64,000 nt of DNA, from contig CAVZKX010000002.1 in the NCBI GenBank assembly GCA_963775975.1, positions 3,844,001 through 3,908,000 on the forward strand, written 5' to 3'. The notes under the pieces were generated by a model. That model saw only the letters and a program-made list of their open reading frames with translations, was not told the DNA's origin and ran no database searches. Numbering within the stretch: the first letter of the stretch is position 1; each line of letters starts with the position of its first letter. Of this stretch, positions 16,764 through 27,439 are shown piece after piece. Source of the DNA: JANXQG01 sp963775975. Its GTDB lineage: Bacteria; Planctomycetota; Planctomycetia; Pirellulales; Thermoguttaceae. The position numbers and the translations under genes are program-made.

Positions 16764-17165
16764 TCATCGGAGCAAAGCCCTGAACCCAGCCTGCTCAAAA
16801 TGGTGGTCGGTAGTCAAAGCGTCTTTAATCTTTCGCGCCTTCATCAGTCGAAACGAAATGCAATCCGTAAAGGACCAGGATTGGTCCGGCCGTCGCACGT
16901 ACAAGTTCAGCGCGTCCATAAACGACTCGCGGTCAGCCGGCACGATTTCGAACCTCTTGTCGGCAGATAGCGCTCGCACCAGAGCGCCAAATAAGCGCCG
17001 ATTCGCACCTTCGGCAAGAAAGTTCCCCAATTCCGCCAGCACCCAATCGCTGGTAACGATCGGCTCGGACGATGCCGTCATCCATTCGACAGCCAGCTCA
17101 TGGCAATCCTCGCGCAGGTTGAGGTAGGCCACAAAGAACGATGTATCAGCCAGAACCGTCGTCAT
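16764..17165 (-). CDS. PIN-domain toxin (VapC-like), second copy
   Basis: A 133-residue PIN domain: 'VLADTSFFVAYLN' with the first Asp, 'DWVLAELGNFL' with the Glu, 'SFTDCISFRLMKA' with the third acidic residue and 'ALTTDHHFEQAGF' with the last. This is the subgroup with a Cys after the third Asp that is frequent in cyanobacteria and planctomycetes. It overlaps the antitoxin stop (ATGA). Confidence 0.9.
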   Translation of the reverse strand: MTTVLADTSFFVAYLNLREDCHELAVEWMTASSEPIVTSDWVLAELGNFLAEGANRRLFGALVRALSADKRFEIVPADRESFMDALNLYVRRPDQSWSFTDCISFRLMKARKIKDALTTDHHFEQAGFRALLR

Positions 17166-17413
17166 CGCCTGGCGTGCCCGTAGAGATAGTGGTCGATATT
17201 TCGAGCCGCGTCGTCCGGAAGCCCCTGGGCCTTTCCCGCGAGTCGAGCCAATGCAGAGTTCACGTTACGGACTTTTGCAGCCTTGGCCTTCGGCCGCCGC
17301 TCGCGAAACAGTTCAATAGTAACTTTGGTGCCGTCGCGCAACGCGCCCGGTTTCTCAAACACTACCACACCATTTTCCACGCGACCTCGATAAACCATGT
17401 TCGTTGCCTCCAT
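17162..17413 (-). CDS. Antitoxin of the second PIN pair
   Basis: Begins MEATNMVYRGRVENGVVVFE, the short beta-hairpin fold of AbrB/DUF104-like antitoxins, then 'LRDGTKVTIELF' and a basic linker to a helical tail. I take ATG 17413 rather than the Met six codons upstream because the conserved part begins there. Overlaps the toxin gene by four bases. Confidence 0.75.
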   Translation of the reverse strand: MEATNMVYRGRVENGVVVFEKPGALRDGTKVTIELFRERRPKAKAAKVRNVNSALARLAGKAQGLPDDAARNIDHYLYGHARR

Positions 17414-17583
17414 TTGTCGTCGCACACCCATTTATTCTACTTTGAAGCCAGCGGTCGAAACAGCCTCGTCCTCCCGACGCGATTCCAAGTCCAAGCCCTT
17501 CCGATGAAATCACCCGTCTCGGCGGCTGGCAACGACTGATCGTTCGTCCCTTAGCCCCATCCTCAGTTGTTGTCTCTCATCCC

Positions 17584-18753
17584 TCATGCGCCCGCCGACC
17601 ACTTCGGATCGGGCTTCGCAAGAAGTTCCAACTGCACGTCCTTTTGCAATTGGCTTATAGTTTCCGCCACGGCGCGAACTTCCGCGGCATTCGCCAAGGC
17701 GGTCATCTCCAGTTCGACGTGCTGCGATTCGCCCGGCGCAAGAGCGACGACGCGGCCGTGCCGCTTCTCGAACGATTTTATGTTCGGAAAATTCGTCGCG
17801 GGTTCCAGCCCGGTAACGTAACCGTCGGCCGCTGCCTCGCGGTTTTTCCAGATGGTGAAGCAAGGCAGTTGCCACAGGTTGAACTTGACAGCAACGCCCT
17901 GCTCGGCCGTCGGATTGTGCAGCAGCACTTGTGTATTGCCATCGGTATCGCCTCCCGATTCGATGAAGAAACAGACCTCTTTTGAGCCGGGCGTTTCCGG
18001 GCCGTAAACATCCCAGGTCGATAAATCGGTCATGGCCATCGCGTCGCGCGGCGCGAGCCGCCTTGCCGGCAGCACGACTTTCGATCCCGGTTGCACCAGC
18101 GGCGCACCAAAATTTATGTGATAGAGCAGCTCAAAGTCGCCCGGTGACGCCGAAAGATTGGTGATCGTATCGCGGACAACAATCGCCGGGCGGCCCACTT
18201 TGGTCTCGATCGAAGTCTCCAGACGGAGCTTTGCGCCAAAAAGCCGGGCCTCGTCCACCGTGCCGTGAATGGCGATCCGCCCAGCATCGCCGTCGATGGC
18301 CACCTCGACCTTATGGGCCGGAATGTTGGCGATCTTTCCGTGAAGGCCATACCGCAACCGTCCATTGGGCTCAAACTCCGGCGCGCCGTTGCTCTCCAGG
18401 CCGCAGCGGACCAGCAACTCGTCGAAACCGTCGAGCCAGCCGATTCCGTCGGGGTGTTCGATGCGCACCAGCGCCGGATGAACGGGCCCGCGCACGGGCG
18501 ATTTCCAGCCCAGCGCGAGATCGCCTAGCGACGCCCGCCAAATGCCCATGCCGCGCGTCGGCACGACAGTAAAACGGAAATCGCCGTGCTGGACTTCGAT
18601 TACATCAACGTCCTGCGACAGCCCGGCCGCGAGCGTGTGCTTGGTGACGCAATAGCCGGCTGCTTTGCCGCCGACCGATTCGGGGGTCAGGGAAATCCGA
18701 TCAACGTGAATTCGTTGTTCGTGGTCGGTGAGAGTCCAGGTGCGGAGTGACAT
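17584..18753 (-). CDS. DUF4432 protein, aldose-1-epimerase-like fold
   Basis: About 389 residues in the galactose-mutarotase-like beta-sandwich superfamily: 'VVPTRGMGIWRASLGD', 'ELLVRCGLESNGAP', 'LHGKIANIPAHKVEV' and 'ELLYHINFGAPLVQPGSKV' follow the DUF4432 pattern. Such proteins are thought to act on or bind sugars; the exact reaction is unknown. Start ATG 18753 (MSLRTWTL). It stands alone. Confidence 0.82.
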   Translation of the reverse strand: MSLRTWTLTDHEQRIHVDRISLTPESVGGKAAGYCVTKHTLAAGLSQDVDVIEVQHGDFRFTVVPTRGMGIWRASLGDLALGWKSPVRGPVHPALVRIEHPDGIGWLDGFDELLVRCGLESNGAPEFEPNGRLRYGLHGKIANIPAHKVEVAIDGDAGRIAIHGTVDEARLFGAKLRLETSIETKVGRPAIVVRDTITNLSASPGDFELLYHINFGAPLVQPGSKVVLPARRLAPRDAMAMTDLSTWDVYGPETPGSKEVCFFIESGGDTDGNTQVLLHNPTAEQGVAVKFNLWQLPCFTIWKNREAAADGYVTGLEPATNFPNIKSFEKRHGRVVALAPGESQHVELEMTALANAAEVRAVAETISQLQKDVQLELLAKPDPKWSAGA

Positions 18754-18839
18754 GATGATTGCAGTATAAGTGGGGTGACTTCGGGAGCGCTGGCGATTGC
18801 GTATCAATCTACCGCAGTGGTCGATCGTCTGCCAGAGAG

Positions 18840-18916
18840 TAGGGTGGGCCGAGCGCAGCGAGTCCCACCGTTTGCAAGTGATCTACGGTGGGACTCGTTT
18901 CTCTCGGCCCACCCTA
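18840..18916. repeat. Intergenic palindromic repeat (family B)
   Basis: tagggtgggccgagcgcagc at the left pairs with the reverse complement ending at 18916. A single arm with the same sequence lies at 52007-52036 in the BMC operon. Confidence 0.8.
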
Positions 18917-18972
18917 CTTCTAGCATAGTCGCCGATTTCGCTATAATGTCATATTATCTCTGCAGAGTAGTT

Positions 18973-19743
18973 ATGAGCACGAATCCCTCCATCCGCATCG
19001 GCGGCGTCACGTTCCTCAACTCGCGGCCGCTGTTGTTCACCTTGCCGCGGCATCTGCCGGAAGCGGAAATTGTCGTCGATTTTCCCAGCCGCTTGGCTGA
19101 TGGGCTATCCGCAGGACGGTTCGAGGTGGCGCTCGTGCCATCGATCGAATACCTGCGGCAACCGGGCTTGCGGATCGCTTCGGACGCAGTCGTCGCTTGC
19201 GACGGCCCGGTGCTGAGCGTCAAGCTTTACGGCCGCGTGCCGGTCGAGCAGGTGCAAACCCTCGCCTTGGACGAAGGCTCGCGGACCAGCGCCGCGCTGG
19301 CTCAAATCCTGCTTCGCGAGCGGTTCGACTTGCGACCGCGGCTCTTGCCCTTGCCGCTGGAAACGGCCCCGGCCGAGTGCGAGGCCGATGCGATGGTCGT
19401 CATCGGCGATCGCGGCATGTGCCCGCCGCGCGAGAAACTTGCCTTCGCATGGGACCTGGGCGAGGAATGGTCGAAGTGGACCGGTCTGCCGTTCGTCTTC
19501 GCGCTCTGGGCCGCGCGGCCGCATGCAGCATCAGCACAGATCGATCGCGCCTTGGCCGCCGCGCGGGACGAAGGCTTGACCCTGTTCGACGATATCGCCC
19601 GGCAGTCCGCGCCCGAAGTCGGCCTTCCGGAGGCCGCCTGCCTGAGTTACCTCCGCGACAATCTTGAGTTCCATCTTGGCGAGCGGCAGCGTGCCGGATT
19701 GGATCGCTTTTTCGAGCTTGCGCGGCGGCATGGTCTAGGTTAG
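18973..19743 (+). CDS. mqnA: Chorismate dehydratase of the futalosine menaquinone pathway
   Basis: MqnA converts chorismate to 3-enolpyruvylbenzoate, the first dedicated step of the alternative (futalosine) menaquinone route used by Planctomycetes. It is a periplasmic-binding-protein-like fold without signal peptide: 'RIGGVTFLNSRPLLF', 'SRLADGLSAGRFEVALVPSI', 'ALDEGSRTSAALAQILL' and 'LPFVFALWAAR' match the family in order. Start ATG 18973; an in-frame ATG at 18946 gives a weaker alternative. Other mqn genes are not in the window. Confidence 0.92.
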   Translation: MSTNPSIRIGGVTFLNSRPLLFTLPRHLPEAEIVVDFPSRLADGLSAGRFEVALVPSIEYLRQPGLRIASDAVVACDGPVLSVKLYGRVPVEQVQTLALDEGSRTSAALAQILLRERFDLRPRLLPLPLETAPAECEADAMVVIGDRGMCPPREKLAFAWDLGEEWSKWTGLPFVFALWAARPHAASAQIDRALAAARDEGLTLFDDIARQSAPEVGLPEAACLSYLRDNLEFHLGERQRAGLDRFFELARRHGLG

Positions 19744-19750
19744 CGTGCTC

Positions 19751-19814
19751 GTTTAACCCGGAGCCAGCGGCGACGGAGATCACGCGCGCCGTCGCCGTTG
19801 GCTCCGGGTTAAAC
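19751..19814. terminator. Bidirectional hairpin between converging mqnA and rarD
   Basis: gtttaacccggagccagcgg on the left pairs with its reverse complement ending at 19814. It sits exactly between two convergent genes, as expected for a shared terminator, although it could also be one of the dispersed planctomycete palindromes. Confidence 0.7.
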
Positions 19815-19817
19815 ATT

Positions 19818-20735
19818 CTACGGATCGCCGCCGAACGGCTCGACGAGTGCCAGCTTGGCCTGCCGCGCGGCGCGGAGGGAGTCGGAGGTGTAGATGATAA
19901 TCCCCGTCCAGATGCAGGCGAAGCTGACGATCTGGGCCGCCGAAATCGACTCGCCGAAGATCAGCACCGCCAGCGAGAACTGCAGCGTCGGCGAAAGGTA
20001 CTGGAGGATGCCCATCGTGGAAAGCCGCAGCCGCCGGGCGGCGGCCCCGAAGAACAGTAGCGGCATCGTCGTCACCGGGCCGCTCAAGGCGAGGAGGCCA
20101 AGCGTGTGCATGCCGCCGGACGCACCGCCGCCGGTCGCGCTCAAGTAGGCCAAGTAAATCATCGCCACGGGTGTCAGCGAGAGCGTCTCCACGGTGAGGC
20201 TCACGAGGCCGTCCACGGGCATGATCTTTCGCATCAGGCCGTAGAGCGAAAACGTCACGGCCAGCGTCGCGGCGATCCAAGGCACGTCGCCGGCAAAGCC
20301 CGCCAATACGATGAAACCGGCCAGCGCCAGCACGATGCTCAAGGTCTGCAAGGGCCGCAACCGCTCGCGGAAAACGACAACGCCCAGCAGAACGTTCAAC
20401 AGCGGATTGGCAAAATAGCCCAGGCTGGCCTCGAGCACCTGGCCGCTGGTAACGGCGTAAATGAAGACCAGCCAGTTCGCGGCGATCAAGAGCGTGCTCA
20501 GCCCCAGCATGAGCAGGAGCTTGCCGCTTTGCAGTTCCCGCAGCAGTTCCTTCCAGCGCCGCAGCACGGCGACCATGATCGCGAGAATGAGGAAGGACCA
20601 GACGATCCGGTGGGCGAGGATCTCATACGCCGAGACATGCTTCACCGCCTTGAAGTAGAGCGGAAAGACGCCCCACGAGCCGTAGGCGGCGATGCCGTAG
20701 AGGATGCCGTAGCGCGATCGGTCTTTCTCGTTCAC
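19818..20735 (-). CDS. rarD: RarD-type EamA/DMT-superfamily transporter
   Basis: Ten predicted membrane helices in 305 residues. RarD signatures are 'GIAAYGSWGVFPLYFK' at the N-terminus, 'AHRIVWSFLIL', 'AANWLVFIYAV' and 'LGYFANPLLNVLLG'. Members of this group are linked to chloramphenicol resistance and amino-acid or vitamin export, but the substrate here is unknown. No frameshift. Confidence 0.88.
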   Translation of the reverse strand: MNEKDRSRYGILYGIAAYGSWGVFPLYFKAVKHVSAYEILAHRIVWSFLILAIMVAVLRRWKELLRELQSGKLLLMLGLSTLLIAANWLVFIYAVTSGQVLEASLGYFANPLLNVLLGVVVFRERLRPLQTLSIVLALAGFIVLAGFAGDVPWIAATLAVTFSLYGLMRKIMPVDGLVSLTVETLSLTPVAMIYLAYLSATGGGASGGMHTLGLLALSGPVTTMPLLFFGAAARRLRLSTMGILQYLSPTLQFSLAVLIFGESISAAQIVSFACIWTGIIIYTSDSLRAARQAKLALVEPFGGDP

Positions 20736-20747
20736 CGCATGCAGTTT

Positions 20748-23285
<2,538 letters not shown>

Positions 23286-23511
23286 CTCCACTCCGATTAG
23301 TTAGCGCGCTCGAACGCGTGCTGAATCATTTCCGGCTGTAGCGACTTTAAGCGTCGGATTGCCCGCGACGGGGCACCCGTCGCGGGGGGGCAGCTGACCG
23401 CGCATTTTAGGGAACTCACTAATATAGAATTCGATCCGAGCACCGCGCACCCAGCTTGGCAGCGATAAGCGGCAAATTAAGCCACAATAGTGACGGCAAT
23501 CGCCATATCTG

Positions 23512-23946
23512 TCAAGGGTGGCATGTGGAAGAATCGCCGCAAAAAACCTGTCCCCCCGGAGAAACTTGCCGGCATCGGTCGTGGCGGTCCAACAGCAGCG
23601 TCACACTTGACCGCTGGAACGCGAATGTCACTGCGGAATTGTCGTTGGCCCAGACGATTGATCCTTCCAGACGCCAGTTGATCAAATCCTCTCGCGGCAC
23701 CGGCATCGCAATGGATTGAAGTCGCCTCTCCGCACGGTCTTCGACGACAAATTCGTAGAAGCAATTCGATTCGCCCGACGAATGCGACCCATACGTGCTC
23801 ACCGCGCGAGCGATGAACCGCTCGTCGGGCGACAGCAATTCTCGCCCATCGCGGATCGGGCGGAACTCGACTCGGAGCGTGCGAAGGATGCCGACGCCCA
23901 GCGGCGCGATGGCGGCCGGCCGCGCAACGGGACACTTGGTATTCAT
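23512..23946 (-). CDS. Hypothetical protein
   Basis: Starts MNTKCPVARPAAIAPLGVG at ATG 23946 with a gaggag-type ribosome site just before it. The rest ('RVEFRPIRDGRELLSPDERF', 'SNCFYEFVVEDRAERRLQSI', 'LEGSIVWANDNSAVTFAFQ') looks like a real soluble beta-rich protein; the last 30 residues are less convincing. No family recognised. It follows the small membrane protein by 22 bases, so they may form one unit. Confidence 0.5.
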   Translation of the reverse strand: MNTKCPVARPAAIAPLGVGILRTLRVEFRPIRDGRELLSPDERFIARAVSTYGSHSSGESNCFYEFVVEDRAERRLQSIAMPVPREDLINWRLEGSIVWANDNSAVTFAFQRSSVTLLLDRHDRCRQVSPGGQVFCGDSSTCHP

Positions 23947-23968
23947 TGCAATTCTCCTTTGGGGCGGC

Positions 23969-24173
23969 TCAGCGGCTCGACAGCCGAAGGACCGCGGGAA
24001 GACCAGCCGCGCCGAGTATTCCGCCCGAGAGCACCCAAGCAAACAGAGGCTCTTCGTGGGCTTGGTTCGCTGCGCAGAGAACAAAGCCCGCGAGACTGCC
24101 GGCGAAAACCCCCAAAACTCCCACGATGATGTAGTGAAAGGCGTTGAATTGCGGTTTCGAATCGTTTTGCATG
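23969..24173 (-). CDS. Small membrane protein of unknown function
   Basis: A 67-residue protein from ATG 24173 (MQNDSKPQFNAFHYIIVG) with two hydrophobic segments, 'YIIVGVLGVFAGSLAGFVL' and 'FAWVLSGGILGAAGLPAVL', separated by a short polar loop: a helical hairpin. No family recognised. Confidence 0.5.
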
Positions 24174-24218
24174 ATTTTGTTTGCGCGTAGTAGTTTAGCG
24201 AAGTGAAGTAGTTCAACC

Positions 24219-24451
24219 CCACCGACCCCGCGTCGGTGGATAAGTGATTGGCCAGCTAAGCTTCCTGCACGAAATAATCGTCCTCCCTGCCGACCTTGTG
24301 TCGGTGGGAGGAATGACTGCGGGGCGCACGGATCGGCCATAGCCGCGAAATCATGGCTACCACCGGCACAGGGCCGGTGGGGAGCTTTCGTTTTGAGAGT
24401 CGTTCGCATAGCTTGTTAGTCATTCTTCCACCGACGCGGGGTCGGCGGGGA
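24219..24451. repeat. Cluster of four short palindromes enclosed in a larger inverted repeat (MITE-like)
   Basis: Four hairpins share the core CACCG-C...G-CGGTGG: 24219-24239, 24288-24309, 24359-24379 and 24429-24449. In addition the segment 24283-24317 is an imperfect inverted copy of 24419-24451 (outer sequence gtcattcttccaccgac against gtcggtgggaggaatgac). The whole could be a small non-autonomous element inserted between a regulatory box at 24527 and the membrane-protein gene at 24173. No coding sequence lies in 24174-24582. Confidence 0.6.
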
Positions 24452-24526
24452 CCGACATGGAGCGCGGCGGAAACCAACGAAGGCATTCGCGCTTTATACC
24501 GCGGACCTTCGGGAAACTCCGATTGT

Positions 24527-24550
24527 AAAGTGCTTTGCGACATAAAGTAT
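24527..24550. promoter_or_regulatory. Second copy of the AAAGTGCTTTG box
   Basis: aaagtgctttgcgacataaagtat is almost identical to the box at 25607-25630 in front of the winged-helix regulator operon. It lies downstream of the regulator gene and upstream, on the minus strand, of the small membrane protein gene, which it may control together with the regulator's own operon. Confidence 0.55.
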
Positions 24551-24582
24551 ACCTCGAAAAAAAGGGGGTTGCGTTGAAACCA

Positions 24583-24909
24583 TTACGAATCATCCTGCCC
24601 GTCGTCCTTTGCGCGGTCGACGATTTGCTGCAGAGTGTCCAGATACCGGGCGAACGCTTTTCGGCCTTTCGCCGTCAGCCGCATGGCCGTGTGCGGGCGG
24701 CGGCCTTGAAACGACTTTTGCACGACCAGGTATCCCGCCTCCTCCAGCGTGCGGGCGTGTACGCTCAGGTTGCCGTCCGTCAGGTCGAGCATCTCCTTGA
24801 TTTGATTGAAGCTCAACTCCGGCGCCACGGCCAGCGCCGAGACGATCGACAGTCTCGCCCGTTCGTGGATCACGGCATCAATGTCGCCGGGTTTGATCGG
24901 TTCGCTCAT
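24583..24909 (-). CDS. Winged-helix transcriptional regulator (ArsR/MarR-like, HTH_34 type)
   Basis: A 108-residue DNA-binding protein: 'VIHERARLSIVSALAVAPEL', 'SFNQIKEMLDLTDGNLSVHA', 'RTLEEAGYLVVQKSFQGRRP' and 'MRLTAKGRKAFARYLDTL' give the helix-turn-helix and wing of the single-domain regulators often paired with an integral membrane protein. Overlaps the upstream membrane gene by four bases. Probably binds the palindromic boxes at 25607 and 24527 and so controls itself. Confidence 0.85.
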   Translation of the reverse strand: MSEPIKPGDIDAVIHERARLSIVSALAVAPELSFNQIKEMLDLTDGNLSVHARTLEEAGYLVVQKSFQGRRPHTAMRLTAKGRKAFARYLDTLQQIVDRAKDDGQDDS

Positions 24910-25547
24910 GGGGCCGGGACCTGCTTTTGCTTGCTGACGATGTAAACGCCGAACAGAACGTGAAACAGGCCAAACGTCGCGGCCATCGAGAATACGCCAT
25001 GTTCGGGAAAGAACAGCAAGGCGGCGATCCCAGCCGCGAGAAAAGCCAGCCCCAGCACGCGCGGCGCGCGGATCGAAAAAAGCCCGGCGGTATAGACGCC
25101 CGTGCCGTAGAGCATCATCCAGATCGGGGCGATGTAGCGGATGCCCTGCGGCTGCGAATGCCCGACCACGACGAAGAACTGGTAGCTCAGCACCGCGGCC
25201 ACGACGATGCAAGGAGTCAACGCGAACGTGGCCACCTGGGCGGGTCGCGCGTTCATCTTGATCCGCTGCCGCTGCGCCATGCGGGCGGTAAGGATGGCAT
25301 TCACCGCGACGGCAACGATTGCGATCGTCACCCACATCAGGCAGAACGCCACGCGTTGGTCGGGCGGCAGATCCATGATGCGGCTGAAATCGCCCGACTG
25401 GATCATCCACAAGCTGACCGCGCAGCCGGCAAAGACCAACATGCCGCCGACGATCGCGGCTGGGCCGGGCAAGAGCGTATAAAGCGTGGCCGTTTCCATG
25501 ATGCGTTGGATTTCGCGCATGCGGTTTTTGGCTTCATCAACGTCCAT
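24906..25547 (-). CDS. Membrane protein co-transcribed with the winged-helix regulator
   Basis: 213 residues with a cytoplasmic N-terminal helix (MDVDEAKNRMREIQRIMETA) and six hydrophobic segments ('AAIVGGMLVFAGCAVSLWMI', 'MWVTIAIVAVAVNAILTA', 'FFVVVGHSQPQGIRYIAP' region and others). Pairs of this membrane protein with an HTH_34-like regulator are frequent in bacteria; the function is unknown, possibly a membrane-stress sensor. The operator-like box lies about 60-80 bases upstream. Confidence 0.75.
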   Translation of the reverse strand: MDVDEAKNRMREIQRIMETATLYTLLPGPAAIVGGMLVFAGCAVSLWMIQSGDFSRIMDLPPDQRVAFCLMWVTIAIVAVAVNAILTARMAQRQRIKMNARPAQVATFALTPCIVVAAVLSYQFFVVVGHSQPQGIRYIAPIWMMLYGTGVYTAGLFSIRAPRVLGLAFLAAGIAALLFFPEHGVFSMAATFGLFHVLFGVYIVSKQKQVPAP

Positions 25548-25606
25548 CGGGCAGCTCCGGAGGCTCGCCTTCTCCCGGCGGGCAAGGCCAGGGCGAGGGC
25601 TTGAAT

Positions 25607-25630
25607 AAAGTGCTTTGTATCATAAAGCAT
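25607..25630. promoter_or_regulatory. Predicted operator of the regulator operon
   Basis: aaagtgctttgtatcataaa followed by gcat contains the imperfect palindrome CTTTGTATCATAAAG. Boxes of the AAGTACTTTGTATCATAAAG type are typical in front of genes for this regulator class. Position (60-83 bases before the start codon at 25547) fits an operator over the promoter. Confidence 0.65.
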
Positions 25631-25689
25631 TATCGGCCAAGGGGAAGGTTGTGTCAAGGGAAAGGAAAGTCAGATTTATAATTGATAAA

Positions 25690-26240
25690 GGCTAGCCGGG
25701 GTCAGGTGGCATCGGCGTTGAGCCATCGCGGGGGCACGAGGCATCGGGGTCACACCGTGGGATTGAAAAATGAATCGGGCCTTCGGCCCTAGCGCGGCGG
25801 CCGCGGCATGAGGTCCTGCGGCGGTGCCGCAGGCTGGTATAGGTTTGGGCCTTCGGCCTGTCTCGAATCGTCGTTCCGGCGGTTACCGAAAAGCACCAAC
25901 GGTGCAACCCCTACCAGCCCAGTCCAACGGACTGGGTCATGACCGCCCCGCGATGATTTAGGGCCGAAGGCCCGATTTATCCCGGCAAATCCCGGCGGCG
26001 CCGCAAATAAGCCCCGGGTAGCTACGGAATTCCCGCCTGCCCCCGATGCGCCCGACCCCGATGCTCCCCGGCTTTTATCCCGCTTGTAAAGCTTCGCAGT
26101 CGGATCCGTTCGAGGCGTTGTGGAATGAGTGATCGACCGCTAAACTGCGGAGGCAGTTAAATAGGAGCTGCGGCATATTTAATAGTGCGACCACTCCGTG
26201 CCCGGCGTGGACTCGCGACACGATTAATCGGTCCCATGTT
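25690..26240. other. Gene-free region filled with short hairpins
   Basis: I see no convincing gene in this stretch. It contains a string of short inverted repeats: gggccttcggccc-type hairpins near 25775, 25850 and 25965, a GGTCCTGCGGC...GCCGCAGG hairpin near 25815, caccaacggtg near 25898 and agcccagtccaacggactgggt at 25917-25938. Such clusters are common between planctomycete genes. The last part should hold the promoter of the DUF1559 gene. Confidence 0.55.
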
Positions 26241-26256
26241 CGATAGGAGAACTCGC

Positions 26257-27033
26257 ATGGCTTGCAAGGGATATTTCGCGCCGTATTGTGCAACCATTTT
26301 GCTCACCGCGTCAGGATGTGGAACGGACGGGCCCGCGCCGGGCGACAATAAGGGCACGCAAAACAATCCGAGTTCTTCCACCGCGTCAGATGCGGTCGAT
26401 TCGCTTAAGAATCTCCGAAGAATCGCACTGGCATCCCAGAATTATGCGAGCTCGTACTCCAACGCCTTGCCGCCGGCTGTCGGCGGCGCTCCCAGCAAGT
26501 CGCCGGCTGCCGGTGGCGCTCCCGGCAAGCCGCTAATGAGTTGGCGCGTTAGACTCCTGCCGTTCCTGGGCCTGGACTACGTCGACATCTACAGGCAGTA
26601 CCATGTCGATGAACCGTGGGATAGCCCCCACAATCTTGAAGTGGCCAAGAAAATGCCGGACGTCTATCGTTCCTCCGGGCGGCCCAACGACGGCAAGACA
26701 TGCTTTATGGCGTTCACGGGCAAGAATACGGCGATTGGCGATCATACAGACAAGAATGTGCCGATGAGTTCGATAACGGACGGCTTGTCGGAGACCATTC
26801 TGCTAGTCGAGGCCGGTCCGGACAAAGCCGTGCCCTGGACGAAGCCCGAGGACTTGCCTTTCGATCCCAAGCAGCCCCGGGCTGCTTTGGGTCAAATTCC
26901 CGAAAAAGGAATCCTTGCCGCGATGTGCGACGGCAGAGTGGCGCTCTTGACGGTCGATGACGCAACTCTCAAAGGACTCATCACGCCCAACGGCGGCGAG
27001 AAGTTGAAAGTGAGTAAGCGCAAAGTCCCATGA
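26257..27033 (+). CDS. DUF1559-domain lipoprotein
   Basis: DUF1559 proteins are hugely expanded in Planctomycetes. ATG 26257 follows an aggag ribosome site by seven bases and opens a lipoprotein signal peptide ending in the lipobox LTASGC. The mature part has the family marks 'NLRRIALASQNYASSYSNAL' (first helix), 'SWRVRLLPFLG', 'DEPWDSPHN' and 'ITDGLSETILLVEA', and a terminal 'GILAAMCDGRVALLT'. Unlike many members it lacks the N-terminal type IV pilin-like methylation segment and uses a lipid anchor. A group II intron begins directly after its stop codon. Confidence 0.88.
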   Translation: MACKGYFAPYCATILLTASGCGTDGPAPGDNKGTQNNPSSSTASDAVDSLKNLRRIALASQNYASSYSNALPPAVGGAPSKSPAAGGAPGKPLMSWRVRLLPFLGLDYVDIYRQYHVDEPWDSPHNLEVAKKMPDVYRSSGRPNDGKTCFMAFTGKNTAIGDHTDKNVPMSSITDGLSETILLVEAGPDKAVPWTKPEDLPFDPKQPRAALGQIPEKGILAAMCDGRVALLTVDDATLKGLITPNGGEKLKVSKRKVP

Positions 27034-27439
27034 GGCTGGACCGCGCAAGCCCGCTAGAGGCAAAAAGCGGTCAGAGAAAGCGCCGGTCAAAACTGGCATG
27101 GAGTAGCGGATGAAAGAGCCGCATGGAAAAGGAATAGCGAACCGTTCCAACCCTGAGTCATGCGCCGGTCATGGTAACACGACGGGTGAAGCGTTGACAA
27201 GGGCACACGCAGGCCAGCCATTGAGCTCCGAAATCATTTCTACGGCGTGCCGACCTTGTTCTGACAGGGGGAAGGCAACATCATGAGCGACGCCCATCGC
27301 AAGCCGCTCGTGGACGCTGCGGAGTCTGAGACCCTGAGCATGCGTGGAAACTCTATGCACGGGAACCGGGAGACCCTGGAAACTCCCGCGCTCGCAAGAT
27401 GCGGGACGGTCCGAAAAGGTCAATGGCCGTACTTCGGAC

